Positions 26,901-37,828 of a stretch of DNA of 64,000 nucleotides are shown piece by piece. Source of the stretch: a bacterium (lineage in GTDB: Bacteria > Krumholzibacteriota > Krumholzibacteriia > LZORAL124-64-63); NCBI GenBank assembly GCA_016719645.1, contig JADJYS010000002.1, positions 1-64,000 on the forward strand, read 5' to 3'. The position numbers and the translations under genes are program-made. How positions within the stretch are numbered: the first letter of the stretch is position 1; every line of letters begins with the position of its first letter. Below the pieces are notes generated by a model that saw only the letters and a program-made list of their open reading frames with translations, did not search any database and had not been told where the DNA came from.

Positions 26901-28127
26901 GTGCGCAAGGCGCCCGTCTGGACCGGCATCGTCATCGGCCTGTTGTTCGGCCTGCTGCTGGGCTCGGCCTTCCTGCTGGGCCGCCGGACCGTCGCGCCCG
27001 CCGCGACCGCCGACGGCCGCGACACGGTCGTGGTGCGCGAGGTCCCGGTCGGCTCGCCGGCCGCGATCGAGCAGGGGCGGCGCAACGCCATCGTCACGGC
27101 CACCGAGCGGGTCGCGCCCGCGGTGGTCAGCATCAACGCCATCCAGCACCGGACGGTCACGCGCACCCTGGCCCCGCGCGGCTGGGAGTACTTCGAGCGC
27201 TTCTACCCCGGCATGTTCCCGCAGCGCGCCTTCCGCCAGGACGTCTCGAACCTGGGCTCGGGCGTCATCGTCTCGCAGCAGGGCCACATCCTGACCAACG
27301 TCCACGTGGTCGAGAACGCGGACGAGCTGCTGGTCTCGCTGCACGACGGCCGGCAGTACACGGCCCAGGTCCTGGAGATGGTCCCGACCTGGGACCTGGC
27401 GCTGCTGCAGATCGCCGGCGAGGTGCCGTCGAACCTGCCGACGGCGGTCATGGCCGCCGAGGACACGCGCCTGTTCATCGGGGAGTGGGCCATCGCCATC
27501 GGCTCGCCCTTCGGCTACCTGCTGGCCGACACGCAGCCGACGGTGACCGTCGGGGTGGTCAGCGCCGTCAACCGCGACATCAAGCGCACCGGCTCGGACC
27601 AGCAGATCTTCCTGGGCATGATCCAGACCGACGCGGCGATCAACCCCGGCAACAGCGGCGGCCCGCTGGTCAACAGCAGCGGCGAGGTCGTGGGCATCAA
27701 CACCTTCATCTTCACCGAGAGCGGCGGCAGCATCGGCCTGGGCTTCGCCGTGCCCATCGACCGCGCCCGCTGGATCCTGCGCGAGGTGGACCAGTACGGC
27801 TACTTCCGCCGCGCCTACGTCGGCTTCGGCATCCTGCCGGTCAACGACGCCATCGCCAAGGCGCTGGGCATGGACGAGGCCCGCGGCTTCGTCGTGCGCG
27901 ACGTGACGACGGGCTCGCCGGCGGCCAAGGCGGGCCTGGTCCCGTACGACGTCCTGCTGACGATCAACGGCATCGAGCTGGCCGACGTCGACACCTTCAA
28001 CCGGCTGGTCTACGAGGCCAAGGTCGGCACCCGGCTGGAGTTCACGGCCATCCGCGAGGGGCGGCGGTTTTCCGGGACGATCGTCCTGGAGGAGGACCCG
28101 CAGCGGCGGCGGACCGGCAGCTCCTGA
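26901..28127 (+). CDS. HtrA/DegP-like trypsin-type serine protease with one PDZ domain
   Basis: 408 aa, GTG start with a near-ideal GGAGGTGA SD at 26890. An N-terminal membrane anchor (VWTGIVIGLLFGLLLGSAFLLG) leads into the protease domain with catalytic His135 (NVHVVEN), Asp165 (TWDLALL) and Ser252 (NPGNSGGPL). A single PDZ domain follows (AYVGFGILPVND ... GLVPYDVLLTINGIEL). This DegS-like layout suits envelope-stress sensing or periplasmic quality control. No sigma-E or RseA gene is nearby. Confidence 0.93.
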   Translation: MRKAPVWTGIVIGLLFGLLLGSAFLLGRRTVAPAATADGRDTVVVREVPVGSPAAIEQGRRNAIVTATERVAPAVVSINAIQHRTVTRTLAPRGWEYFERFYPGMFPQRAFRQDVSNLGSGVIVSQQGHILTNVHVVENADELLVSLHDGRQYTAQVLEMVPTWDLALLQIAGEVPSNLPTAVMAAEDTRLFIGEWAIAIGSPFGYLLADTQPTVTVGVVSAVNRDIKRTGSDQQIFLGMIQTDAAINPGNSGGPLVNSSGEVVGINTFIFTESGGSIGLGFAVPIDRARWILREVDQYGYFRRAYVGFGILPVNDAIAKALGMDEARGFVVRDVTTGSPAAKAGLVPYDVLLTINGIELADVDTFNRLVYEAKVGTRLEFTAIREGRRFSGTIVLEEDPQRRRTGSS

Positions 28128-28289
28128 GCGCCCCGAATCACGCTTTATTTCCCAGATTCGATCGGTTATGTTGCGCGGGTCCGGACCCGACTGCCCGTTC
28201 GTCCCCCGTCGACGTCACGACGGAGAGGGCTGCAAGATGTTGATATTATGTAAGTTGGCTTCTCTCGAACCCCGGGATCGAGGTGCGGC

Positions 28290-29588
28290 GTGATTCCCCG
28301 TTACGAAACCCCGGCCATGCTCGCCATCTGGTCGAACCGCCGCAAGCTGGAGATCTGGCAGGAGGTCGAGGTCGTCGTCTGCGAGGTCCGCGCCGACCGC
28401 GGCGAAATCCCCCCCGAGGCGGCCCGGCTCATCCGCGAGCGGGCCGCTTTCGACGAGGCGCGGGTCCTGGAGATCGAGGAGACCGTCCAGCACGACGTCA
28501 TCGCCTTCCTGACGAACCTCGGCGAGCACATCGGGCCCGAGGCGCGCTTCGTCCACGAGGGGATGACCAGCTCGGACCTCGTCGACACGGCCTTCGCCGT
28601 CCAGCTGCGCGAGTCGGGCCTGGTGCTGCGGGCGGCCCTGGTCGCGCTGATGGCGACGGTCAAGGCCCGCGCCCTCGAGCACCAGGACACCGTCATGGTC
28701 GGGCGCAGCCACGGCATCCACGCCGAGCCCACCACCTTCGGCCTGAAGCTGCTGGTCTACTGGTCGGCCCTGCGGCGCTCGCTGCGGCGGCTGGACGCGG
28801 CCATCGAGGAGGTCACCGTCGGGCAGATCTCCGGCGCGGTGGGGACCATGGCGCACCTCGACCCCGAGGTCGAGGCCGAGACCATGCGGCGCCTGGGCCT
28901 GGCGGTCGCCCCGGTGGCGACGCAGGTGCTGCAGCGCGACCGCCACGCGGCCTTCCTGAACGCGCTGGCCCTGGCCGGCGCGACGCTGGAGCAGATGGCC
29001 GTCGAGATCCGCAACCTGCAGCGCACCGACGTCCACGAGGTCGAGGAGCCGTTCGGCGCGGGCCAGAAGGGCTCCTCGGCGATGCCGCACAAGAAGAACC
29101 CCATCGTCAGCGAGCGGATCACCGGCATGGCCCGCCTGCTGCGCGGCTACGCCCACACCGCGCTGGAGAACGTCGCGCTCTGGCACGAGCGCGACATCAG
29201 CCACAGCAGCGTCGAGCGGATCATCTTCCCCGACGCCTGCCACGTCCTGCACTACATGCTGCAGAAGATGACCTGGCTGATCGGCGGGCTGGTCGTGTTC
29301 CCCGAGCGCATGCTCGAGAACATGGACCGCGCCCGGGGCATGGTCTACAGCCAGACGGTGCTGCTGGCGCTGGTGCGCGCCGGCGTCCCGCGCGAGGACG
29401 CCTACGCCGCGGTGCAGCGCTGCGCGATGCGCGTCTGGGACGAGGGCGCCGACTTCCGCGAGGCCCTGCGGCGCGACCCCGCCGTCGCGTCCCGGCTCCC
29501 GGCGGGCGAGCTCGACCGCTGCTTCGACCCGGCCTGGCACCGCCGCCACGTCGGGCAGCTGTTCGCCAGGACCCTGGCCCAGGAATAG
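28290..29588 (+). CDS. purB: Adenylosuccinate lyase
   Basis: 432 aa with a GTG start giving [15 protein letters not shown], the usual N-terminus. The fumarase/ASL signature [11 protein letters not shown] is present, with [12 protein letters not shown] and the catalytic-His region [10 protein letters not shown]. It acts twice in purine synthesis, releasing fumarate from SAICAR and from adenylosuccinate. It heads a run of purine genes with a 15-bp gap to purL. The 160-bp leader is AT-richer near 28235-28255 (TGATATTATG) and contains the palindrome GGGTCCGGACCC near 28180, but I see no clear promoter or riboswitch. Confidence 0.95.
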   Translation: MIPRYETPAMLAIWSNRRKLEIWQEVEVVVCEVRADRGEIPPEAARLIRERAAFDEARVLEIEETVQHDVIAFLTNLGEHIGPEARFVHEGMTSSDLVDTAFAVQLRESGLVLRAALVALMATVKARALEHQDTVMVGRSHGIHAEPTTFGLKLLVYWSALRRSLRRLDAAIEEVTVGQISGAVGTMAHLDPEVEAETMRRLGLAVAPVATQVLQRDRHAAFLNALALAGATLEQMAVEIRNLQRTDVHEVEEPFGAGQKGSSAMPHKKNPIVSERITGMARLLRGYAHTALENVALWHERDISHSSVERIIFPDACHVLHYMLQKMTWLIGGLVVFPERMLENMDRARGMVYSQTVLLALVRAGVPREDAYAAVQRCAMRVWDEGADFREALRRDPAVASRLPAGELDRCFDPAWHRRHVGQLFARTLAQE

Positions 29589-29603
29589 GCGAGAGGAGCC
29601 GGC

Positions 29604-32600
29604 ATGGCCCGCGATCCCTCCTTCGACACCGTCGACGTCGCCGCCCTCGACGACGCGGCCCTGGTGCGGGCGCTGCGCGCCCACGCCCTGACCCTCGCCG
29701 CCGCCGAGGCCCGCCGCGTCCGCGACCTGCTGGGCCGCGACCCCACGCTCGCCGAGCTGACCCTCTTCGACACCATGTGGAGCGAGCACTGCTCCTACAA
29801 GAGCAGCCGGCCCACGCTCAAGGAGTTCCTGCCGACCACCGGCAGCAACGTCATCGTGGGTCCGGTCGAGGACGCGGGCATCGTGGACTTCGGCACCGTC
29901 GACGGCGTGCGCTGGGGCGTCATCATCGCCCACGAGAGCCACAACCACCCCAGCCAGGTCATGCCCGTCGAGGGGGCGGCCACCGGCATCGGCGGCATCG
30001 TGCGCGACGTCTACTGCATGGGCGGCGAGGTGATCGGCGTGCTGGACCCGCTGCGCTTCGGCTGGCCGCTGGGGGAGGGCGGGGCGCACCGGCTGGACAT
30101 CGCGCGCGAGGTGGTCACCGGCATCTGGGAGTACGGCAACGCCCTGGGCGTGCCGAACCTGGGCGGCGACGTCTACTTCCACCCCTCCTTCGACGACAAC
30201 TGCCTGGTGAACGTGGTGGCCCTGGGCCTGGTGCCGGCCGACCACATCACCCACTCCGCGGTGCCGCCGCAGGCCCGCGAGGAACCCTACGACCTGATCC
30301 TGGTCGGCAAGCCCACCGACTGGAGCGGCATGGGCGGCGCCGCCTTCGCCTCGGCGACCCTGGACGCCGGCGCGGCGATGGAGAACAAGGGTTCGGTGCA
30401 GGTGCCCGACCCGTTCCTGAAGCGCGTGCTGACCGTCGCCAACCGCGAGGTGCTGCGCCTGGCGCGCGAGCGCGGGATCGTCGTCGGCTTCAAGGACCTC
30501 GGCGCGGGCGGCGTCAGCTGCGTCACCAGCGAGCTGGCCGACGCCGGCGGCTTCGGCTGCGACGTCGACCTGGCCCTGGTCCACACCTCCGGCGTGGACG
30601 TGCCCGCGCGCGTGATCGCCTGCTCCGAGACGCAGGAGCGCTACGGCCTGGCCGTGCCGGCCCGCTTCACGGCCGAGGTGCTGAAGGTCTACAACGAGGA
30701 CTTCGCCCTGCCCGACCTCTACGAGGGGGCGTGCGCGCGGCGCATCGGCAGCGCCACCACCGACGGCGTCTACCGGCTGCGCCACGGCGACCGCGTGCTC
30801 TGCGAGGCGCCCATCGCGACGGTCACCTGCGGCATCGCCTACGCCCGCGCCGAGGCGCCGCCGCCGGCGCCCGCGCCCGCGCCCGCCCGCGCGGCCGAGG
30901 CCCCCGACGCGCTGATCGCCGGCGAGTGGCTGCGGCTGCTGGGCCACCTCAACGCGGCCTCGCGCGAGCACCTCTACCGGCACTACGACCCCGAGGTGCG
31001 CGGCTGCACCGTGCTGCGCCCCGGCGAGGCCGACGCCGGCGTGGTGGCCCCGGTGCCGGGCAGCGTCCTGGGCGTGGCGGTCAGCGTCGACGGCAACCCC
31101 CTGGTCGGCCTGCGCGATCCCTACCAGGCCGGCGTGCGCGCCGTGGTCGAGGCGGCGCGCAACGTGGCCTGCGTCGGCGGCCGGCCTGCCGCGGTGACCG
31201 ACTGCCTCAACTTCGGCAACCCCGAGGTCCCCGAGGTCTTCCGCCAGTTCCGCGAGGCGGTGCGCGGCGTCGGCGACGCCTGCCGCGGCGTCACGCTGCA
31301 CGCGCGCGGCGGCGAGCCGCTGCCGGTGGTCTCGGGCAACGTCTCGCTCTACAACCAGAGCGCCGCCGGGCGCACCGTGGCCCCCTCGCCGATCATCGCC
31401 TGCGTGGGCAACGTGGCCGACGTCACGCTGTGCCGCAGCCAGCGGCTGAAGGCCGCCGGCGACCGGCTCTACCTCGTGGGCCTGCCCGACGACACTTCAG
31501 GCGCGACGCTGGCCGCCGAGGCGGGTCTCGTCTTCGGCCGCGACGTGCTGGCGCCGACGGACCTCGAGGCCGCCCGGCGCGAGATCGCGGCGGTCTGCGA
31601 CCTGGCCGAGGCCGGCCTGCTGCAGGCCGCGCACGACGTCAGCGACGGCGGCCTGGCCGTGTGCCTGGCCGAGATGGCGCTGGGACCGCAGGGGCGCGCC
31701 GCGCTCGGCGCCGTCGTCGAGCTGCCGGAGGCCTGCCGCGGCCTGACCCTGCGGGAGTTCCTGTTCGGGGAGCGCGGGGGCTTCGTGGTGGAGGTGCGCG
31801 AGCCCGACGCGGCGCGCGCCGAGAAGCTGCTGGCGAAGGCGGGGGCGGTCTGGGCGCGCCTGGGCGAGGTCGTCGACAGCGAGGCGCTCACGGTCCGCGA
31901 CGCCGCCGGCCGCGAGGTCGTCGTCGCGCTCGACGAGCTGGAGCTGAGCTGGCGCGAGGGTCTGACCCGGGTGCTGGCCTCGCCTGGCCTGCCCGATCCG
32001 GCCGACCGGCGCGAGCCGCCGGTGGCCGCGGACGAGCCGGCGGCGCCGGTCGTCGTCACCCTCGGCGCGCGGCCGCGCATCGCGGTGCTGCAGCTGCCGG
32101 GCATGAACTGCGAGGACGAGTCGGCGCGGGCCCTGGCCGCCGCCGGCGCGCGGCCCGAGATCTTCCGCTGGACGCGGCCGGCCGCCGAACTGGCCGGCTT
32201 CGACGGCTACCTGGTCCCCGGCGGCTTCTCCTACCAGGACCGCGTGCGCGCGGGCGCGGTGGCGGCCAAGGACCCGCTGCTGGAGGCCCTGCTGGCCGCC
32301 GACGCCGCCGGCAAGCCGATCCTGGGCATCTGCAACGGCTGCCAGGTGCTGGTCGAGGCGGGGCTGGTGCCCGGCCTCGCGCGCGGCCGGGTCGAGGTGG
32401 CCCTGGCGCCGAACCGCATCCCCGGCCGGCGCGGCTACTTCTCGCGCTGGGTGGTGCTGGAGGCGGTCGCCGGCAGCCGCTGCCGCTTCCTCGAGGGCCT
32501 GCCGCGCACCCTGCCGGTGCCGATCGCCCACGCGGAGGGGCGGTTCACGCACGAGGACCCCGCGTTCTTCGCGGGGCTGCGCGCCGACGGCCTGCTCGCC

Positions 32601-32867
32601 TACCGCTACGCCGCGGCGGAGCCGGACGGGGGCGGTCCCGGCAACCCCAACGGGTCGGCGTTGGCCACGGCGGCCATCACCAACCCCGCGGGCAACGTCC
32701 TGGCGATGATGCCGCACCCCGAACGCGCGGCCTGGCTGTTCCAGGTGCCCGAGGACCTCGACCACCCCTGGGGCCGGCGGCGGCGGGAGCGGATCGGGGA
32801 GCACGGCGCCCAGCTGGGGGCCGGACCGGGGCTGGCGGTCCTGCGGCGATTGGTGGAACTCTGCTGA
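29604..32867 (+). CDS. purL: Phosphoribosylformylglycinamidine synthase, PurL-PurQ fusion
   Basis: 1087 aa. Residues ~1-790 are the small-type PurL synthetase ([61 protein letters not shown]). Residues ~820-1087 are a PurQ-like class I glutamine amidotransferase: [16 protein letters not shown], nucleophile Cys910 in GICNGCQVL, and the His/Glu end MMPHPERA. In Bacillus-type systems these are separate proteins joined by PurS; in E. coli one ~1300-aa PurL has its own linker domain. Here a small PurL is fused directly to PurQ, which is less usual. No PurS is recognisable in the window. Confidence 0.93.
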   Translation: MARDPSFDTVDVAALDDAALVRALRAHALTLAAAEARRVRDLLGRDPTLAELTLFDTMWSEHCSYKSSRPTLKEFLPTTGSNVIVGPVEDAGIVDFGTVDGVRWGVIIAHESHNHPSQVMPVEGAATGIGGIVRDVYCMGGEVIGVLDPLRFGWPLGEGGAHRLDIAREVVTGIWEYGNALGVPNLGGDVYFHPSFDDNCLVNVVALGLVPADHITHSAVPPQAREEPYDLILVGKPTDWSGMGGAAFASATLDAGAAMENKGSVQVPDPFLKRVLTVANREVLRLARERGIVVGFKDLGAGGVSCVTSELADAGGFGCDVDLALVHTSGVDVPARVIACSETQERYGLAVPARFTAEVLKVYNEDFALPDLYEGACARRIGSATTDGVYRLRHGDRVLCEAPIATVTCGIAYARAEAPPPAPAPAPARAAEAPDALIAGEWLRLLGHLNAASREHLYRHYDPEVRGCTVLRPGEADAGVVAPVPGSVLGVAVSVDGNPLVGLRDPYQAGVRAVVEAARNVACVGGRPAAVTDCLNFGNPEVPEVFRQFREAVRGVGDACRGVTLHARGGEPLPVVSGNVSLYNQSAAGRTVAPSPIIACVGNVADVTLCRSQRLKAAGDRLYLVGLPDDTSGATLAAEAGLVFGRDVLAPTDLEAARREIAAVCDLAEAGLLQAAHDVSDGGLAVCLAEMALGPQGRAALGAVVELPEACRGLTLREFLFGERGGFVVEVREPDAARAEKLLAKAGAVWARLGEVVDSEALTVRDAAGREVVVALDELELSWREGLTRVLASPGLPDPADRREPPVAADEPAAPVVVTLGARPRIAVLQLPGMNCEDESARALAAAGARPEIFRWTRPAAELAGFDGYLVPGGFSYQDRVRAGAVAAKDPLLEALLAADAAGKPILGICNGCQVLVEAGLVPGLARGRVEVALAPNRIPGRRGYFSRWVVLEAVAGSRCRFLEGLPRTLPVPIAHAEGRFTHEDPAFFAGLRADGLLAYRYAAAEPDGGGPGNPNGSALATAAITNPAGNVLAMMPHPERAAWLFQVPEDLDHPWGRRRRERIGEHGAQLGAGPGLAVLRRLVELC

Positions 32868-32927
32868 TTCCAGAAGGTTGACGGGGCCGGGCGACCGAGA
32901 CGGCCCTTGCCTTCGGAGAGGCGAAGG

Positions 32928-33527
32928 ATGATCATTCAGCATACCTTGATGACCTGCCACAAGGGCGTGGACCTGCACGCGGCCACCGCCGGTCGCGTCA
33001 TGCGACGCCGCCTCGAAGGCGGCGAGCACCTCGCCGGCCTGGCGAGGGCCGAGTTCCACACGTTCTGGCAGGTCGAGGGCGAGCCCGAACCCGCATCGGT
33101 GGAACGGTTGCTGACGGTGGGGCGGTACTTCAACCCCAACAAGCACCATTTCGCCCACTTCGTGCTGCGCGGCGCCGGAGAGCCCTGGGGGGCGGTCCCC
33201 GCGCGCGGCGGCCCCCTGCCGGGCGGCTGGCCCGGGGAGGTCGCGGCCACGGACCTGCCGGCCGGCGGCGGCGATGTCCTGGACCGCCTGCTCGGCGGCG
33301 CGCCCGCAGGCGGCGCGCCGGCGGTCGACGTCTGCGCCTTCCCGCTGGGGGAGACGTCGGCGGTGCTGAGCGGCGTGCTGTGGCGGCTGGCGCTGGCGCC
33401 GGGGGCCGCGGCTGCGGCGGCCCTGGCCGGGCGCCTGGTCGAGGCGAGGAGCGCGCGGGAGGGCCTGCTGGTCAACCCGCACATGCAGGGTTGGCTGGCA
33501 TCGCCGGCGCGGTCGCACCGCGCCTGA
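32928..33527 (+). CDS. Protein of unknown function between purL and purF
   Basis: 199 aa from the ATG at 32928, which has GGAGAGGCGAAGG upstream; a TTG at 32907 is less likely. No family recognised. The N-terminal ~85 residues look like a compact alpha/beta domain (MIIQHTLMTCHKGVDLHAA, then a FNPNKHHFAHFVL segment). The C-terminal half is Ala/Gly-rich. It has no signal peptide or membrane segment. Position inside the purine operon suggests a link to FGAM synthase or amidotransferase function, perhaps in place of PurS, but the sequence does not resemble PurS to my eye. Confidence 0.65.
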   Translation: MIIQHTLMTCHKGVDLHAATAGRVMRRRLEGGEHLAGLARAEFHTFWQVEGEPEPASVERLLTVGRYFNPNKHHFAHFVLRGAGEPWGAVPARGGPLPGGWPGEVAATDLPAGGGDVLDRLLGGAPAGGAPAVDVCAFPLGETSAVLSGVLWRLALAPGAAAAAALAGRLVEARSAREGLLVNPHMQGWLASPARSHRA

Positions 33528-33551
33528 GCCCGAAACGGGACGGGAGACGAC

Positions 33552-34989
33552 ATGGGTGCGGAAGGGCGCCACTGGCGCGAGGAGTGCGGGGTCGTCGGCG
33601 TGGCCGGGAGCGCCGGCGCCGGCGAGCTGTCGGCGCTCGCGCTGCACGCCCTGCAGCACCGCGGCCAGGAGAGCGCGGGCGTCTCCACGTCGGACGGCCA
33701 CACCGTGCGCACGCACCGCGCCATGGGCCTGGTCGCCGACGTCTTCACCGAGCCCGTCGTGAAGTCCCTCGACGGCACCTTCAGCATCGGGCACGTCCGC
33801 TACTCCACGACCGGGTCGTCGCAGCTGGAGAACGCGCAGCCGCTGCAGGTCACCTGCCACCGCGGCACGGTCGCCGTCGCCCACAACGGCAACCTGGTCA
33901 ACGCCCACCTGCTGCGCCGCGAGATGGAGCGGGAGGGGTCGATCTTCTCGACCACCAGCGACACCGAGGTCATCCTGCACCTGATCGCCCGCAGCCGCGA
34001 GGCGACCTTCGAGGACGCCGTCGCCGAGGCGGTCGGCAAGGTCAAGGGCGCCTACTGCCTGCTGGTGCTCTGCCGCGACCGGCTGATCGCCGCGCGCGAC
34101 CCGCGCGGGTTCCGGCCGCTCTGCCTGGGCCGGTACCAGGACAGCTACGTCATCGCCTCGGAGAGCTGCGCCTTCGACATCATGGGCGGCACCTACCTGC
34201 GGGACATCGAGCCGGGCGAGATGGTCGTCCTGGACGGGCAAGGGCCTGGCGAGCCGGCGGCTGGCGCCGCGGGGCGAGATCACCCAGTGCGTCTTCGAGC
34301 ACATCTACTTCTCGCGCCCCGACAGCACGATCTTCGGCGTGAGCGTCGACGAGATCCGCCGCCGCTGCGGCGAGATCCTCGGGCAGGAGAGCCCCGCCGA
34401 CGCCGACTTCGTCTGCGCCGTCCCGGACTCCAGCAACACGGCGGCCCTCGGCTATGCCCGCCAGACCGGCCTGCCGTACGAGCTGGCGCTGATCCGCAAC
34501 CACTACGTCGGGCGCACCTTCATCTCGCCGGCCCAGAAGGTCCGGGACATGTCCGTGCGCATCAAGTTCAATCCCGTCCGCAGATTGATCGAGGGGAAAC
34601 GCGTCGTCGTGATCGACGACAGCATCGTCCGCGGCACGACCATGCGGAAGCTCGTGAAGCTCATCCGCGCCGCGGGGGCGGCCGAGGTGCACCTGCGCAT
34701 CGCCTCGCCGCCGGTGACGCATCCCTGTTACTACGGCATCGACACGCCCGTGCGCAAGGAGCTCATCGGGAGCAGCCACACGGTGGACGAGATCGCCACC
34801 TACCTGCGTGTCGATTCCCTGGCCTATCTCTCGCTCGAGGGCCTGCTGCGGGCGACCGGGAACCCGGCGGTGCACTGCGCCGCCTGCTTCACCGGCAAGT
34901 ACCCCGTGCCCTTCGAGAACGAGCTGAGCATGGAGATCCCGGACCGCGGCGCCGCCACCCCGGAAGTGGGCTCTCCGGGGGCGCGTTGA
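33552..34989 (+). CDS. purF: Amidophosphoribosyltransferase, with apparent 1-nt insertion near 34239
   Basis: If one base is removed, the gene encodes 478 aa. The first 228 codons (short propeptide, then catalytic Cys in [32 protein letters not shown]) run in one frame. From AAGGGCCTG at 34240 the frame shifts and gives [19 protein letters not shown] to the end, including the PRPP-binding stretch [13 protein letters not shown]. Four cysteines (in TQCVFE, HPCYYG and HCAAC) match the [4Fe-4S] ligands of Bacillus-type PurF. Excess C34239 is the simplest explanation. Since purF is a conserved housekeeping gene, a sequence error is more likely than a real break. Confidence 0.88.
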
Positions 34990-35018
34990 CGCCCGGTCCC
35001 GATCGGAAACGAGGCTTC

Positions 35019-37802
35019 GTGTCCGGAAACGCCCAGGGCGGTCGCCACCGCCCGGACCCGGCGTACGACGATCCGCAGCGGCTGCGCGCCGCGTTGCGGC
35101 GGCGCGTGCTGCCCCTGGTCTCCCGCCCGGGACGCTACCTGGGCGGGGAGCTGGGCGCGTCGCGCAAGGACTGGGACCCGTCCCGCGCGAACCTCCTGCT
35201 CTCCTACCCCGACGCCTACGAGCTGGGCATCTCCAACAACGGCCTGCGCCTGCTCTACGCCGCGGTCAACGCGCGCGAGGACGCCTACGCCGACCTCGCC
35301 TTCGCCCCCTGGCCCGACCTCGAGGCCCAGCTGCGCGAGACGGGCCTGCCCCTGTTCGCGCTGGAGTCGGGGCGGCCGGCGCGCGCGTTCGACGTGCTCG
35401 GCTTCTCCCTGGGCTACGAGCTGTGCCTGACCAACCTGCTGACGATGCTGGACCTGGCGGGCGTGCCGCTGCGCGCGGCCGACCGCGCCGACGGCGACCC
35501 GCTGGTGCTGGTCGGCGGGCACTGCGCCGCGAACCCGGCGGTGGTCGGCCCCTTCGCCGACCTGGTGTGCGTGGGCGACGGCGAGGAGGCGCTGCTGGAG
35601 ATCGCGGACGCCGTCCGCGACGGCAAGCGGGCGGGCGAGGGCCGCGCCGCGCTGCTGGCCCGGGTCCGCGCCGTGCCCGGCCTGTGGTGGGAGGGCAAGC
35701 CGGGACGCACCGAGGCGCGCGTCGTGCGCGACCTGAACGCGTTCCCGCCGCCGGCCACCCTGGTGCCGGTGATCGAGGCGGTCCACGACCGCCTCTCGCT
35801 GGAGGTCATGCGGGGCTGCGTCCGGGGCTGCCGCTTCTGCCAGGCCGGGATGATCACCCGCCCGGTGCGCGAGCGCGACGTGGCCCAGGTCGTCGACTGC
35901 GCCGTCGCCGGCGCGCGCGACCTCGGCTGGGAGGAGGTCTCGCTGCTCTCGCTCTCGACCTGCGACTACACGGGCCTGGGCGCGGCGATGGCGGGCATCC
36001 TGGAGGGGATCGGCGACGCGCGCACGTCGCTGGAGCTGCCCAGCCTGCGCGTCGACGCCCTGGACGAGGGCCTCTACGGCCTGGTCCAGCAGGAGCGGCC
36101 GTCGTCCTTCACCTTCGCGCCCGAGGCGGGCAGCCAGCGTTTGCGCGACGTGGTCAACAAGAACGTCACCGAGCAGGACGTCCTGACCAGCGTGCGGCGC
36201 GCCTTCGCCGCCGGCGCCAAGAAGATCAAGCTCTACTTCATGACGGGCCTGCCCACCGAGACCGACGCGGACCTGCTGGCCGCGGCGGACCTGGTGGAGA
36301 AGGTCGTGGCCGCGGCCCCGCGCGGCGGGGCGCAGGTCACCGCCTCGTTCTCGCCCTTCGCGCCCAAGGCGCACACGCCGTTCCAGTGGGCCGGCCAGGT
36401 GTCGCGGCGCGAGATGGCCCGGCGCAACGGGCTGCTGGCGGACCGCCTGCGCGGCAGCCGCATCAAGCTCAGCCTGCGCGACCCCGACGTGTCCTGGCTG
36501 GAGGGCGTGCTCGGCCTCGGCGACGCCGCCGTGGCCGACGTCGTGGAGCGGGCCTGGCGCCTGGGCGCCCGCTTCGACGGCTGGGACGAGATGTTCCACG
36601 CCGGGCGGTGGGAGCAGGCCTTCGCCGAGGCGGGCGTCGATCCGGACGCCTACGTCGCCCCGCGCGACCCGCAGGCGCCGCTGCCCTGGGACGGCGTCTT
36701 CGCCCAGGTGGACCGCGACTTCCTGCGCCGCGACTGGGAGCTGGCGCAGGCCGGCGCCACGGTGCCGGACTGCCGCCTCGAGGGCGGCTGCGAGCGCTGC
36801 GAGGCCTGCGGCCCCGGCCTGGCCCACGTGTTCGCCGAGCAGCCCGACGGGTCGCGCGCGCAGCGGGGCAAGGTCGCGGTCGCGGCGACGCTGTCCCTGA
36901 CGGACGTCCCGCCGCGGGAGGCCGACGCGCCGGCGGCGTCGTCCCCCGCCGTGCTGCCCTTCGACCCCCGCAACGCCGACCCGGCGGACCCGAATCGCGA
37001 GCGCCCCCAGTGGCGCAAGTGGCGCGAGCGGGCGAGCGAGAAGTGCTGGTTCCGGGCGAGCTACGCCAAGGACGGCGACGCCGTCTGGCTGGGGCACCTC
37101 GATTTCCAGCGCCTGATCCAGATGGCCCTGCGCCGCTCCGCCCTGCCGGTGGCGTACAGCCAGGGCTTCCACCCCCACCTGCTGATCAAGTTCGGCCCGC
37201 CCCTGCCGGTGGGCGTGGCCGGCGACGACGAGCTGCTGGACCTCGCCCTGCTGCACGACGTGCACGACTGGGTGCCGAGGTTGAACCGGCAGCTGCCCCC
37301 GTCGATCCGACTGCTGGCGGCCGAGCCCATGGGGCCGGTCGTGCCGGAGTCGATCGAGCAGGGTGTCGATCGCAGCGACTACCGGGCCCTGCTGCCCCCG
37401 CCGGCCGACGGCGGGCCTTCCGTGGCGACCGTGCGCCGGCTGGCCGGGGAATTCCTGGCCGCGTCGAGCCGCACCGTCGTGCGCCAGCGTCCCAAGGGGG
37501 ACGTGACGGTGGACGTGCGCCCGCTGCTGTGCGAGGACCGCCTCGCGGTGGCGGAGGCACCCGGCCCCGACGGCGGGGCCGACCTGACCTTTTCCCTGCA
37601 GCGCCTCCCGGCCCAGCCCGGGCTGCCTGCCCATGATTTCCTCGCGGCCCTCTGCGGCGACGCGCTCCCGGAACCCCGACATGCCGAGTTGCGGCGCACG
37701 GCCCTGCTGATGCGCCGGCCGGACGGGACCTGGGCCTCGCCGCTCGACGGGGTCCGCGAACACAACCAGCGGTTCTGGCTGCAGCGTCATCTGACGGCCT
37801 GA
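35019..37802 (+). CDS. TIGR03960-type radical SAM protein fused to DUF2344
   Basis: 927 aa, GTG start at 35019. The N-terminal region is B12-binding-like (NLLLSYPDAYELGISNNGLRLLY). The radical SAM domain has Cys267, Cys271 and Cys274 (CVRGCRFC). The C-terminus from ~675 is a DUF2344 domain (WFRASYAKDGDAVWLGHLDFQRL, AYSQGFHPHLLIKFGPPLPVG). A Cys-rich linker lies between them (EGGCERCEACG). This fused family is typically next to RNase E/G, as here (26 bp). The reaction is unknown to me; a tRNA or rRNA modification role is possible. Confidence 0.92.
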   Translation: MSGNAQGGRHRPDPAYDDPQRLRAALRRRVLPLVSRPGRYLGGELGASRKDWDPSRANLLLSYPDAYELGISNNGLRLLYAAVNAREDAYADLAFAPWPDLEAQLRETGLPLFALESGRPARAFDVLGFSLGYELCLTNLLTMLDLAGVPLRAADRADGDPLVLVGGHCAANPAVVGPFADLVCVGDGEEALLEIADAVRDGKRAGEGRAALLARVRAVPGLWWEGKPGRTEARVVRDLNAFPPPATLVPVIEAVHDRLSLEVMRGCVRGCRFCQAGMITRPVRERDVAQVVDCAVAGARDLGWEEVSLLSLSTCDYTGLGAAMAGILEGIGDARTSLELPSLRVDALDEGLYGLVQQERPSSFTFAPEAGSQRLRDVVNKNVTEQDVLTSVRRAFAAGAKKIKLYFMTGLPTETDADLLAAADLVEKVVAAAPRGGAQVTASFSPFAPKAHTPFQWAGQVSRREMARRNGLLADRLRGSRIKLSLRDPDVSWLEGVLGLGDAAVADVVERAWRLGARFDGWDEMFHAGRWEQAFAEAGVDPDAYVAPRDPQAPLPWDGVFAQVDRDFLRRDWELAQAGATVPDCRLEGGCERCEACGPGLAHVFAEQPDGSRAQRGKVAVAATLSLTDVPPREADAPAASSPAVLPFDPRNADPADPNRERPQWRKWRERASEKCWFRASYAKDGDAVWLGHLDFQRLIQMALRRSALPVAYSQGFHPHLLIKFGPPLPVGVAGDDELLDLALLHDVHDWVPRLNRQLPPSIRLLAAEPMGPVVPESIEQGVDRSDYRALLPPPADGGPSVATVRRLAGEFLAASSRTVVRQRPKGDVTVDVRPLLCEDRLAVAEAPGPDGGADLTFSLQRLPAQPGLPAHDFLAALCGDALPEPRHAELRRTALLMRRPDGTWASPLDGVREHNQRFWLQRHLTA

Positions 37803-37828
37803 ACCGCCCACAGATTGGAACCATAGAC

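Noticed and set aside
28215..31301. 1028-codon minus-strand frame opposite purB and purL
   Set aside because: Antisense shadow of two conserved purine genes; no SD or domain.
33552..37802. Single 1416-codon gene joining the PurF N-terminus to the radical SAM protein
   Set aside because: The frames join only because of the apparent insertion at 34239. The real PurF C-terminus continues in another frame, and the radical SAM gene has its own GTG start.
34824..37811. 995-codon minus-strand frame opposite the radical SAM gene
   Set aside because: Antisense shadow with low-complexity composition and no recognisable motif.
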